The notes below the pieces were generated by a model, which saw only the letters and a list, made by a program, of their open reading frames with translations, made no database searches and was not told the DNA's origin. A stretch of DNA of 64,000 bases from Vibrio sp. 99-70-13A1. GTDB taxonomy: Bacteria; Pseudomonadota; Gammaproteobacteria; Enterobacterales; Vibrionaceae. The number at the start of each line of letters is the position of its first letter. Positions within the stretch are counted from its first letter, which is position 1. Below are positions 56,167 through 64,000 of this stretch, in pieces. Location of the stretch: contig NZ_VTXD01000001.1 of the NCBI RefSeq assembly GCF_013114625.1, forward strand, positions 186,001 through 250,000, given 5' to 3'. The translations under genes were made by a program, and so were the position numbers.

Positions 56167-59100
56167 ATGAAAAGAATGTTAATTAACGCAACTCAAAAAG
56201 AAGAGTTGCGTGTCGCTTTGGTTGATGGCCAGCGATTATTCGATCTAGATATCGAAAGTCCTGGACACGAATCAAAAAAAGCGAATATCTACAAAGGACG
56301 TATTACACGTATTGAACCAAGCCTAGAAGCGGCATTTGTTGATTACGGCGCAGAACGTCACGGTTTCCTCCCTCTTAAAGAAATTGCCCGCGAATACTTC
56401 CCTGAAGGTTATACATACCAAGGCCGTCCTAGCATTAAAGAAGTGCTAAAAGAAGGTCAAGAAGTAATCGTACAAGTTGAAAAAGAAGAACGTGGCAGCA
56501 AAGGCGCTGCATTAACAACGTTCATCTCTTTAGCTGGTAGTTACTTAGTTCTTATGCCAAATAACCCTCGTGCAGGTGGGATTTCTCGCCGCATCGAAGG
56601 TGATGAGCGTACACAGCTGAAAGCAGCATTAAGCACTCTTGAGCTACCTCAAGGTATGGGTTTAATTGTTCGTACTGCTGGTGTAGGTAAAAGTGCAGAA
56701 GAACTTGAGTGGGATTTAAACGTTCTACTGAATCACTGGGGTGCGATCAAACAAGCATCTGATTCAAATTCAGCTCCTTTCTTAATTCACCAAGAGAGTA
56801 ACGTAATTGTTCGTGCAATTCGTGACTATCTACGTCGTGACATTGGCGAGATTCTAATCGACAGCAATACTATCTTTGAACGTGCACAAGCGCACATTCA
56901 ATTAGTTCGCCCAGATTTCATGAATCGCGTTAAGAAATACGATGGTGAAGTACCACTATTCAGCCATTACCAAATCGAGAGCCAAATCGAATCAGCTTTC
57001 CAACGTGAAGTTCGTCTTCCGTCTGGTGGTTCAATCGTAATCGATCCAACTGAAGCTTTAACATCAATTGATATCAACTCCGCTCGCGCAACGAAAGGCG
57101 GTGATATTGAAGAAACAGCTTTAAATACTAACTTAGAAGCAGCTGATGAAATTGCTCGTCAACTTCGTCTACGTGACTTAGGTGGTCTTGTTGTTATCGA
57201 TTTTATCGATATGACTCCAGTTCGCCACCAACGCGAAGTAGAAAGCCGTCTACGTGATGCCGTTCGTTTAGATCGCGCACGTGTTCAGATTGGTCGTATT
57301 TCTCGATTTGGTCTTCTAGAAATGTCTCGCCAACGCTTGAGTCCATCTCTAGCAGAAGCAAGCCATCATATTTGCCCACGCTGTACTGGTACTGGTGTGG
57401 TTCGTGATAACGAATCCCTTGCGCTATCTGTACTACGTTTAATCGAAGAAGAAGCACTAAAAGATAACACAGCCCAAGTACTTGCTGTTGTTCCTGTCCC
57501 TATCGCTTCTTACCTTCTTAATGAAAAGCGCCGCTCAGTAAACCATATTGAGAAGAGCCAAGAAGTTAAGATAACAGTAGTACCAAACTCAGACATGGAA
57601 ACACCTCATTTTGAAGTGATTCGTGTACGTGAAGGCGAAGAGTTTGATTTACTGTCTTACCTACTACCTCAAAAACTTGACGCGCTAAAAGAAGCCGAAA
57701 GTAAAGAACCTGTTGTTGTAGACGTGAAGCCTAAAAAACTTGAAGAGCCAGCTCTTAAAGGTTTTGCAGCGCCAGCTCAGTCAGCTCCAACACCTGCTCC
57801 GACTCCTAAAGCCGCTGCTTCTGAAAAGAAAGCTGAAGCGACAGAACAAGAGCCTGGTCTAATTGGTCGATTCTTTAAAGCAATCAGCAGCTTCATTTTT
57901 GGCTCATCTCAAGAAGAGAAAGTCGAGGAGAAAGTTGAAGAGAAACCACAAGAAAATCGTCAACAAGGTAACCGCCAACGTAGTGATAACCGTCGTCGTA
58001 ATCAACGTGGTGACAGCCGTAATGAAAATCGTGACAACCGCGACAACCGTGATAACAAGCGTCGTCGTAAGCCAGTTCGCGATGAGAAACAGGTTCATGA
58101 AGATAAGCCTGAAGAGCTAAAAGAAAATGCTCCTCAGCAAAATCGTCAGCCTCGCAAGCCTAAACAAGATCGCCGCAACAAGCCGCGTGATGAGCAACCG
58201 TCGAAATTAGCTGAAGAAGGTCAACAACTTGCTGCTGATGCACAAGCTGATGCTCCTAAAGTAAAAACTGAAGCTAAAGCTGCGAAAATCAAAGAACGCC
58301 GTCAGCGTCGTAAATTGAACAAGCAAGTTCGAATCAAAGATCAACAGGCAAGCAGCACTGAAGAAGAACCGCTAGAAACTCCTGTAGTGGTTGCAGAACA
58401 AGTTGGGGTTGTAGAGCAAAATGTTGCTGATGCACAACAGGCAAATGCTGTAGATCAAATGGAATCGACTCAAGTTGATGCTGAACAAGCAGAGCAAGAA
58501 GAGCCGAAGCAACGTCGCAATCGCCGTTCTCCACGTCACTTACGTGCAAGTGGTCAGAGACGTCGTCGTGGTCGTGATCGCAAGCCAAACCCATTCCGCC
58601 TTCGTAAAGGTGGTGTAGCATCTCCTGAGATGGCAATGGGTAAAGTAATGCCACGTTTCATTGAAAAGCCTCATCATAAGCAACAGCCACAAGTTGATGC
58701 CGTTGAAGTAGCAGTTCAAGCTGAACCGTTACCTATAGAGGCTGATGTTGTAGCAGATGCAGTAATTCAAGTCGAAACTTCTGTAGAAGTAACTAACACT
58801 CAAACGCAAACGGCTGCTGAAACAGTTGAGACTACGGATACTGTGACAGCAGAAGTTGTTGAAACACCTTCAGCTCCTGAAGCTACGACAACTGAAGCAT
58901 CAACTTCTGTTACTAAAGAAGAAGTGACAGTTGAAAGCACAGCAATTGAAACTGACATTGCTGAAAGCAACAAAGTTGAAGAAGTTGAAACTCAACAGAC
59001 AGAAGAAGTAATAAAAGACGTTAACGTTGAAATTACGGCTACTCAGACTGAAGAGCTTAAACCAACAATTGAAGTTGAAGCACCTGTTGAAGTTAAGGTA

Positions 59101-59304
59101 TCTACTGACGTTGAAACGACTGTAGCTACCCCTGCGAAGAAACAAGCAGGTTCACCAATGACTAAAGCTCCTGGTCCTCAAGAGATTAAAGAGATACAAG
59201 TCGTTGCAGCTCCATTCCGCACAGAGCGATATGTAGCGAAAGGTGCTGGTAGCCAAGCAGCAACAAACTCTGCAGGCTCAGGTATGACTAAACCTCAATA
59301 CTAA
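56167..59304 (+). CDS. rne: Ribonuclease E
   Basis: A 1045-aa endoribonuclease and degradosome scaffold. The catalytic half (about 1-525) has the S1 domain (about 35-119), the DNase I-like site with metal Asp residues ([17 protein letters not shown]) and the zinc-link CPRCTGTG (about 404-411). An amphipathic membrane helix follows ([17 protein letters not shown], about 565-581). The C-terminal half is disordered: Arg-rich stretches with RDN repeats, the conserved [19 protein letters not shown]-binding motif (about 785), then a long Val/Thr/Glu region and a short tail ([12 protein letters not shown]) that may bind PNPase. Confidence 0.96.
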   Translation: MKRMLINATQKEELRVALVDGQRLFDLDIESPGHESKKANIYKGRITRIEPSLEAAFVDYGAERHGFLPLKEIAREYFPEGYTYQGRPSIKEVLKEGQEVIVQVEKEERGSKGAALTTFISLAGSYLVLMPNNPRAGGISRRIEGDERTQLKAALSTLELPQGMGLIVRTAGVGKSAEELEWDLNVLLNHWGAIKQASDSNSAPFLIHQESNVIVRAIRDYLRRDIGEILIDSNTIFERAQAHIQLVRPDFMNRVKKYDGEVPLFSHYQIESQIESAFQREVRLPSGGSIVIDPTEALTSIDINSARATKGGDIEETALNTNLEAADEIARQLRLRDLGGLVVIDFIDMTPVRHQREVESRLRDAVRLDRARVQIGRISRFGLLEMSRQRLSPSLAEASHHICPRCTGTGVVRDNESLALSVLRLIEEEALKDNTAQVLAVVPVPIASYLLNEKRRSVNHIEKSQEVKITVVPNSDMETPHFEVIRVREGEEFDLLSYLLPQKLDALKEAESKEPVVVDVKPKKLEEPALKGFAAPAQSAPTPAPTPKAAASEKKAEATEQEPGLIGRFFKAISSFIFGSSQEEKVEEKVEEKPQENRQQGNRQRSDNRRRNQRGDSRNENRDNRDNRDNKRRRKPVRDEKQVHEDKPEELKENAPQQNRQPRKPKQDRRNKPRDEQPSKLAEEGQQLAADAQADAPKVKTEAKAAKIKERRQRRKLNKQVRIKDQQASSTEEEPLETPVVVAEQVGVVEQNVADAQQANAVDQMESTQVDAEQAEQEEPKQRRNRRSPRHLRASGQRRRRGRDRKPNPFRLRKGGVASPEMAMGKVMPRFIEKPHHKQQPQVDAVEVAVQAEPLPIEADVVADAVIQVETSVEVTNTQTQTAAETVETTDTVTAEVVETPSAPEATTTEASTSVTKEEVTVESTAIETDIAESNKVEEVETQQTEEVIKDVNVEITATQTEELKPTIEVEAPVEVKVSTDVETTVATPAKKQAGSPMTKAPGPQEIKEIQVVAAPFRTERYVAKGAGSQAATNSAGSGMTKPQY

Positions 59305-59332
59305 TCTCTTAAAGAGTTAGTTCGTCAAAATT

Positions 59333-59365
59333 AAAAAGGGCTGCTTATAATAAGCAGCCCTTTTT
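59333..59365 (+). terminator. Terminator after rne
   Basis: AAAAAGGGCTGCTTA pairs with TAAGCAGCCCTTTTT around a 3-base loop. Confidence 0.9.
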
Positions 59366-59558
59366 ATATCCGCTATTCCTATGGGTAATATCAGATATAT
59401 TGTCCAAAATAGGGTTCAACCTTGAACTTAGTCACATTTTTGGGTAGCATTCGCGCACTTATCTTTTCGACACTTAGCTATTGCCGCTCTTTTCCATCAC
59501 TGTTTAGCTTGCAATACAATCGTGTCGGTAAATCCATTTTAAGCATAGCTGAGCACAC

Positions 59559-61106
59559 ATGTTCGAATTCCCACAATTTTCAAAGCACTCTGTAAAGAAT
59601 GACGTGCTTTCAGGTCTTACTGTAGCACTAGCTCTAGTACCTGAAGCCGTAGCCTTTGCATTTGTTGCAGGTGTAGACCCAATGGTTGGTCTGTACGCTG
59701 CATTCATCGTAGGTTTCATTACTTCTATTTTTGGCGGTCGCCCTGGCATGATCTCTGGTGCAACTGGTGCAATGGCCGTTGTAATGGTGAGCCTAGTCGC
59801 AACCCACGGTGTTCAATACCTTTTTGCTGCCGTTATGATGGCTGGTATCTTACAAATTGCCGCAGGTCTCTTTAAGCTCGGCAAATTCATTCGTATCGTA
59901 CCGCACCCTGTAATGATCGGTTTTGTGAATGGTTTAGCAATTGTTATCTTCCTTGCTCAACTTGGTCAATTCAAAGCTCCAGATGTTACTGGCGCATTAA
60001 CTTGGCTACCAAGCGGTCAAATGACGTTGATGTTAGGTCTAGTTGCACTAACTATGGCTATCATCCACTTCCTACCTAAAGTTACAACAGCCATACCTTC
60101 TTCTTTGGTTGCTATCGTAACAGTAACGGCGCTAGTAGTAGGTTTAGGCCTTGATACTCGCACTGTTGTGGATTTCCTACGAACAATGTCTGGTGATGAA
60201 GCTGCGACACTTGCTGGCTCACTTCCAACGTTCTCAATTCCGGCGGTTCCATTTACGCTAGAAACATTACAGATCATCTTCCCTTATGCGCTTATCCTAG
60301 CGGCAATTGGTTTGATTGAATCTCTACTGACTCTGACAGTATTAGATGAAATGACAAACACTCGTGGGCAATCAAACCGCGAATGTGTGGGTCAAGGCAT
60401 GGCTAACGTTACCTGTTCTGTATTTGGTGCGATGGGTGGTTGTGCGATGATCGGTCAATCGATGATCAACGTAAACTCAGGTGGTCGTGGTCGCCTTTCA
60501 GGTATCGTAGCAGCTGTTGCTCTACTGATGTTCATCCTGTTTGGCTCTGCTCTTATCGAAATGATCCCTCTAGCAGCACTTGTGGGCGTAATGTTCATGG
60601 TTGTTATTGGTACGTTTGAGTGGGCTACATTTAAACTTGCACGCCGTGTTCCTAAGCAAGATTTCTTCGTTATTATTCTAGTAACCGTTGTTACTGTACT
60701 TACCGACCTAGCGGTAGCAGTAGCGGTTGGTGTAATTGTTTCGGCACTAATGTTCGCATGGCAACATGCTAAGCATATCTATGCGGATAAAGCAGTAAAC
60801 GCTGAAGGCTCAAAAGAATACAAAGTTAACGGTCCAATTTTCTTTGGTTCTACAGCAAACTTCCTAGAGTTATTTGACGCAAAAAATGACCCTCAAGATG
60901 TCATCATTGACTTTGCTAACTCTCGTGTAACCGATCACTCAGCTATCGAAGCTATCGATACTATTGCTGACCGTTACGCAGTATTGGGTAAAACACTGCA
61001 CCTTCGCCACCTAAGCCAAGACTGTGTTGCTATGCTGCATAAAGCAGGTAGCTTAGTTGAAGCTAATGTTGCTGAAGACCCTATCTACAAGGTAATGTCT
61101 AAGTAA
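59559..61106 (+). CDS. SulP-family anion transporter with STAS domain
   Basis: A 515-aa inner-membrane transporter. SulP fold (about 10-400, about 12-14 TM helices) with the family motifs [16 protein letters not shown] and [17 protein letters not shown]-terminal STAS domain (about 420-515, [17 protein letters not shown] and [17 protein letters not shown]) includes the usual Asp/Ser/Asp site. Substrate could be sulfate or bicarbonate; none is proven. It lies alone between rne and a converging phosphatase gene. Confidence 0.88.
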   Translation: MFEFPQFSKHSVKNDVLSGLTVALALVPEAVAFAFVAGVDPMVGLYAAFIVGFITSIFGGRPGMISGATGAMAVVMVSLVATHGVQYLFAAVMMAGILQIAAGLFKLGKFIRIVPHPVMIGFVNGLAIVIFLAQLGQFKAPDVTGALTWLPSGQMTLMLGLVALTMAIIHFLPKVTTAIPSSLVAIVTVTALVVGLGLDTRTVVDFLRTMSGDEAATLAGSLPTFSIPAVPFTLETLQIIFPYALILAAIGLIESLLTLTVLDEMTNTRGQSNRECVGQGMANVTCSVFGAMGGCAMIGQSMINVNSGGRGRLSGIVAAVALLMFILFGSALIEMIPLAALVGVMFMVVIGTFEWATFKLARRVPKQDFFVIILVTVVTVLTDLAVAVAVGVIVSALMFAWQHAKHIYADKAVNAEGSKEYKVNGPIFFGSTANFLELFDAKNDPQDVIIDFANSRVTDHSAIEAIDTIADRYAVLGKTLHLRHLSQDCVAMLHKAGSLVEANVAEDPIYKVMSK

Positions 61107-61125
61107 TTAGATATTATTTGTTAGT

Positions 61126-61153
61126 AAAATGCCGGCTCTATGCCGGCATTTTT
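61126..61153. terminator. Bidirectional terminator, SulP gene and phosphatase gene
   Basis: AAAATGCCGGC (61126-61136) pairs with GCCGGCATTTT (61142-61152) around a 5-base loop. Confidence 0.88.
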
Positions 61154-61166
61154 GTATCTAAATGAT

Positions 61167-61616
61167 CTAAAACGAATCTAATATCGCGTCACTCGACTCT
61201 TCTATCAAATCCAAGACCAGCTCAAAACCATCTCCTTCTCCATAATATGGATCGGGAATTTCCTGATAATAAGATGATCCAAAGCTCAGGAAAAGAGCAA
61301 GTTTATATTTGAGATGATCAGGACACTGTTGCTTCAAGTCTGCTAAGTTGGCATTGTCAGCTGCAAGTATCAGATCAAAATTATCAAAATCATCCTGTAC
61401 AACTTTTCTCGATGTAATGCCTTTAAAGCTGTAACCTCGCTTCTCGCCCGCAGCTTTTGAACGCCTATCTGGCGGATTGCCTTGATGAAAGCCAATAGTG
61501 CCTGCGGAATCGACTAATACATCAATGCCAAGTCTCTCAGCTTTATTTTTCAGCACAGCTTCCCCAGTCGGTGAACGACATATATTCCCCATGCATACTA
61601 CCAGTATCTTCTTCAT
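61167..61616 (-). CDS. Low-molecular-weight protein tyrosine phosphatase
   Basis: A 149-aa cytosolic phosphatase. The active site is CMGNICRS (C8 and R14) and the general acid Asp is in PDPYYG. The family pattern is complete (length usually 140-160). No tyrosine kinase or capsule gene is adjacent, so its target is unknown. Arsenate reductases share the fold, but the DPYY region favours a phosphatase. Confidence 0.92.
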   Translation of the reverse strand: MKKILVVCMGNICRSPTGEAVLKNKAERLGIDVLVDSAGTIGFHQGNPPDRRSKAAGEKRGYSFKGITSRKVVQDDFDNFDLILAADNANLADLKQQCPDHLKYKLALFLSFGSSYYQEIPDPYYGEGDGFELVLDLIEESSDAILDSF

Positions 61617-61700
61617 CCCTAATCACCTGTTCTTCCGATGGTTTTTGCTTGAGTTAACTTAGGCTATGATAAGAACAATCACAAATTAAAAGGATTAGTT

Positions 61701-62306
61701 ATGTCGATTGAAGACAACAAAGAGCAGCGCCACAAGGCTCGCCAGCAAAAAGTAAAAGAACAAGTAGATGCCCGTGTTGCAGCAGCTCAAGAAGTAAAAG
61801 GTCTTCTACTCGTAATTACTGGTAATGGTAAAGGTAAGTCCACTTCTGGTTTTGGGACGATTACACGAGCAGTTGGTCACGGTAAGAAGTGCGCAGTTGC
61901 CCAGTTTGTAAAAGGAACATGGGACAATGGTGAAAAAAACCTGCTTGAAAAACTTGAGGTAGAGTTTCAAGTAATGGGCACTGGTTTTACTTGGGAAACC
62001 CAAAACAAGGCTCAAGATATTGAAGCTGCACAGCGCGTTTGGAAAGAATGTCAACGCATGCTAGCTGATGAATCAATTGATGTGATTCTATTTGATGAAC
62101 TGACTTACATGGTGAGTTACGGCTATATCGAACTGGATGAAGTAGTAGAAGCTCTGAACAATCGTCCAAAGATGCAGTCGGTGATCATCACTGGGCGTGG
62201 GGCGCATCGTACACTAACAGAAATGGCAGACACGGTTTCTGAAGTTCGTAATGTTAAACACGCTTTTGAGTCGGGTGTTAAGGCACTGCAAGGCGTCGAC
62301 TGGTAA
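61701..62306 (+). CDS. btuR: Cob(I)yrinic acid a,c-diamide adenosyltransferase
   Basis: A 201-aa enzyme making adenosylcobalamin (BtuR/CobO/CobA type). Walker A GNGKGKSTSG (about 42-51), the FDELTYMVSYGY motif and the VIITGRGAH motif are all typical. E. coli BtuR is 196 aa. No other cobalamin genes are adjacent, fitting salvage. AAAGGA precedes the start. Confidence 0.93.
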   Translation: MSIEDNKEQRHKARQQKVKEQVDARVAAAQEVKGLLLVITGNGKGKSTSGFGTITRAVGHGKKCAVAQFVKGTWDNGEKNLLEKLEVEFQVMGTGFTWETQNKAQDIEAAQRVWKECQRMLADESIDVILFDELTYMVSYGYIELDEVVEALNNRPKMQSVIITGRGAHRTLTEMADTVSEVRNVKHAFESGVKALQGVDW

Positions 62307-62385
62307 TCGCTTAACCACGGAAATAACTACCGTCTTGTATCGTTGCCTCCTAGGGAACAGGTCAGGTCACTCTAATTACATATAC

Positions 62386-62426
62386 AAAAAAGCGTCACTC
62401 CCAACAATAAAGGGTGACGCTTTTTT
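62386..62426. terminator. Bidirectional terminator, btuR and asmA
   Basis: AAAAAAGCGTCAC pairs with GTGACGCTTTTTT around a 16-base loop. Confidence 0.85.
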
Positions 62427-62449
62427 ATATCAGCTAAATAATAGAGCGA

Positions 62450-64000
62450 TTAGTTAAACAAGCCTTTCAACAAGCCATTTACAGCCTCTCTAGTCTTTTC
62501 GTCTTTGATTTTATCGCCGTATTTTTCGTCAAGTTTTTCTACGCCGCGATCAATCTCTTTCTGCGCTTTTTGCTTTAATACATCATCAAAAATCAATGAA
62601 AACTTAGGATCAGCCCATGCACCGGTGATCTGGATTGGGATAGTGACATCTTTTAAGTCATCAATACTCTTACCACCCTGCCCTTCCAACGAACCAACAA
62701 TCGATGTCCTTACTAAGAAATCTACCGTTTCATTAATGAAGTTAGCTTTACCGTCACCAGTAATGCGAAGGAATGGGGATTGCATAGATAAATCATTGGT
62801 TGAAACCCAACCTTTATCCACTTTTAATGTCGCTTTCATCGCACTGAAGTCAGTCTTTTGAGTGCCTTCAGCATCATCAATCTTCTCACCTTTAATTTTG
62901 GCGTAGTTTTCTCGAATCAGTTGAGCGACGTTGATGCCGTTAACCGCACCATCTTCAAAGTTAATCGCGATGGTACCAACTAAGTTTTTCTTAATGCCTG
63001 TAGGAGTAAGGCTGCTACCTTTAACGTTAACATCGATATTGCCCGTTCCTTCCAGCATATCGTTATTCGCAACATCCACTAATAAAGGCTGAACCTTAAC
63101 TCCTTTGATCTGCTTCTTCGCCGTGTAAGTCGCTGGTGTTTTTCGAGCGTCTAACTTAGCAGTTGCAGAAATAGAACCTTGATAAAGATTCGAAGTAAAT
63201 GATGTCAGTTCCGCCACTCCACGATTAACCGAAAATGCTGTTTTTACATTTTGCATCTTCGCATTATTCGCTTTGAACTTATCGATGGCGATATCACCTT
63301 TCACATCTAAAGTCTTTAATGCCGATAAATCAGGTTCTACTTCTTTAGAAGCAGTGTTACCTGTATCTGACGAAGACTCCGGAGTTTCTGTAGCCGCGGT
63401 TTCTGTTGCGCTGCCTAATCCTAAGAATTCATCTAAATCAATATTTGGGCTATGCAATGAAAAACGCACTTTAGGAATGTCAGATAAAGTCACATCCGCC
63501 TTTCCATCCAATGCAATTGAGTTCGCTTGTAGTTTCTCTAACACAAAACTCAAATGGCTTTTGGCTAAATCAAAACTTAAGTCTGACAACATATCCACTT
63601 TCATTGGGGACTGAGGAAGAGTATCACCTTTAAATGTCGAATCTAGCGTCAGCTTATTCAATGTTACCTTTGAAATAGCACTATCAACTGTTAGCTCACC
63701 ACCACCTTTCACGTCTAACTCTAAACCAGCAGCTTGACCAATTACCGCGTAAGACAGTTGATTTACTTTATCGAATTCGAAGGTGTCTAAACCAATCTTG
63801 GCAGATTCAATGGAAGTTGATGGATCATTAAATACGGCATCAAGTTCGATATTACGTAATGTATAACTTGCAAAACCTTGCGCCAATTTAAAATCAGCAC
63901 TGCCCGTTGCTGAGAACGTTTGTTGGTTATTTTCACCCGACGCAGCGAATGTTGCAGTCGTCCAAGTATCCACCGCAAATTCGGACAGATTAAGAGCAAC
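62450..64000 (-). CDS. asmA: AsmA family protein, 5' end beyond the window
   Basis: The C-terminal 516 codons of an AsmA-like protein. The frame stays open to base 64000, so the gene starts beyond the right edge; an in-frame GTG at 63971-63973 is internal. AsmA proteins are large inner-membrane-anchored proteins with a long periplasmic beta-groove that affect outer-membrane assembly and lipid transport. Visible AsmA_2 pattern: LTPTGIKKNLVGTIAINFED, GAVNGINVAQLIRENY, LRITGDGKANF and ITGAWADPKFSLIFD. A Glu/Thr/Ser-rich insert lies before SALKTLDVKGDI. Confidence 0.88.
   Translation of the reverse strand, partial: VALNLSEFAVDTWTTATFAASGENNQQTFSATGSADFKLAQGFASYTLRNIELDAVFNDPSTSIESAKIGLDTFEFDKVNQLSYAVIGQAAGLELDVKGGGELTVDSAISKVTLNKLTLDSTFKGDTLPQSPMKVDMLSDLSFDLAKSHLSFVLEKLQANSIALDGKADVTLSDIPKVRFSLHSPNIDLDEFLGLGSATETAATETPESSSDTGNTASKEVEPDLSALKTLDVKGDIAIDKFKANNAKMQNVKTAFSVNRGVAELTSFTSNLYQGSISATAKLDARKTPATYTAKKQIKGVKVQPLLVDVANNDMLEGTGNIDVNVKGSSLTPTGIKKNLVGTIAINFEDGAVNGINVAQLIRENYAKIKGEKIDDAEGTQKTDFSAMKATLKVDKGWVSTNDLSMQSPFLRITGDGKANFINETVDFLVRTSIVGSLEGQGGKSIDDLKDVTIPIQITGAWADPKFSLIFDDVLKQKAQKEIDRGVEKLDEKYGDKIKDEKTREAVNGLLKGLFN

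Noticed and set aside
55895..56170. 91-aa ORF upstream of rne
   Set aside because: Composition is unlike a protein, it lies across hairpins of the rne leader, and it overlaps the rne start.
58020..58060. Tandem repeat in rne as a CRISPR-like or satellite array
   Set aside because: It is a coding RDN amino-acid repeat in the disordered tail, with no spacers.

Overview
The window looks like chromosome 1 of a Vibrio, probably near the Splendidus clade. The core genes (fab cluster, rne, pykA, mlc, ptsG, pfl pair) are gammaproteobacterial. DUF3360, MipA/OmpV, LpxR and ImpA-type genes in this arrangement are typical of Vibrionaceae, and the DNA is moderately AT-rich. The species assignment is inference: no rRNA or other marker is present.

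Bases 1-7.1 kb are the lysogeny end of a P2/HP1/186-type prophage cut by the left edge. A CI-type repressor starts the operon and a tyrosine integrase ends it, just before xthA. Between them lie five cargo genes: a 4-TM protein, a 63-aa 1-TM protein and a soluble DUF6414-like protein, all overlapping head to tail with cI; then a membrane-anchored coiled-coil DUF4041/T5orf172 (GIY-YIG-like) protein; then a secreted-then-anchored coiled-coil/helical-repeat protein. Their position (expressed with the repressor in the lysogen) and their membrane bias make them the best candidates here for an undescribed superinfection-exclusion or anti-phage module.

Bases 7.2-31.7 kb are ordinary chromosome: xthA, an ImpA-like M60 metalloprotease lipoprotein, a basic-amino-acid ABC importer (ATPase, binding protein, two permeases), a large unknown lipoprotein, a DUF3360 transporter with an FNR-like box, pflB, lpxR, pflA, yfbU, a MipA/OmpV porin-like protein, the stress operon yeaG-yeaH-ycgB, sohB and yciK.

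Bases 32-43 kb hold cheV, mlc, pykA, a patatin phospholipase, two small outer-membrane barrel proteins, an NSS amino-acid transporter with its 33-aa small subunit, and ptsG, the classic target of Mlc. Two short genes that gene callers easily miss are a 29-aa YnhF-like peptide (37551-37640) and the MetS-like peptide (40492-40593).

Bases 43-64 kb are the conserved block read leftward: yceD-rpmF-plsX-fabH-fabD-fabG-acpP-fabF-pabC-mltG-tmk-holB-tatD. Around it lie maf/yceF, rluC, rne with a long structured leader, a SulP transporter, a low-molecular-weight tyrosine phosphatase, a cobalamin adenosyltransferase and an asmA gene cut by the right edge. Most gene ends carry strong intrinsic terminators. 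No rRNA, tRNA, intact insertion sequence or CRISPR array was seen.
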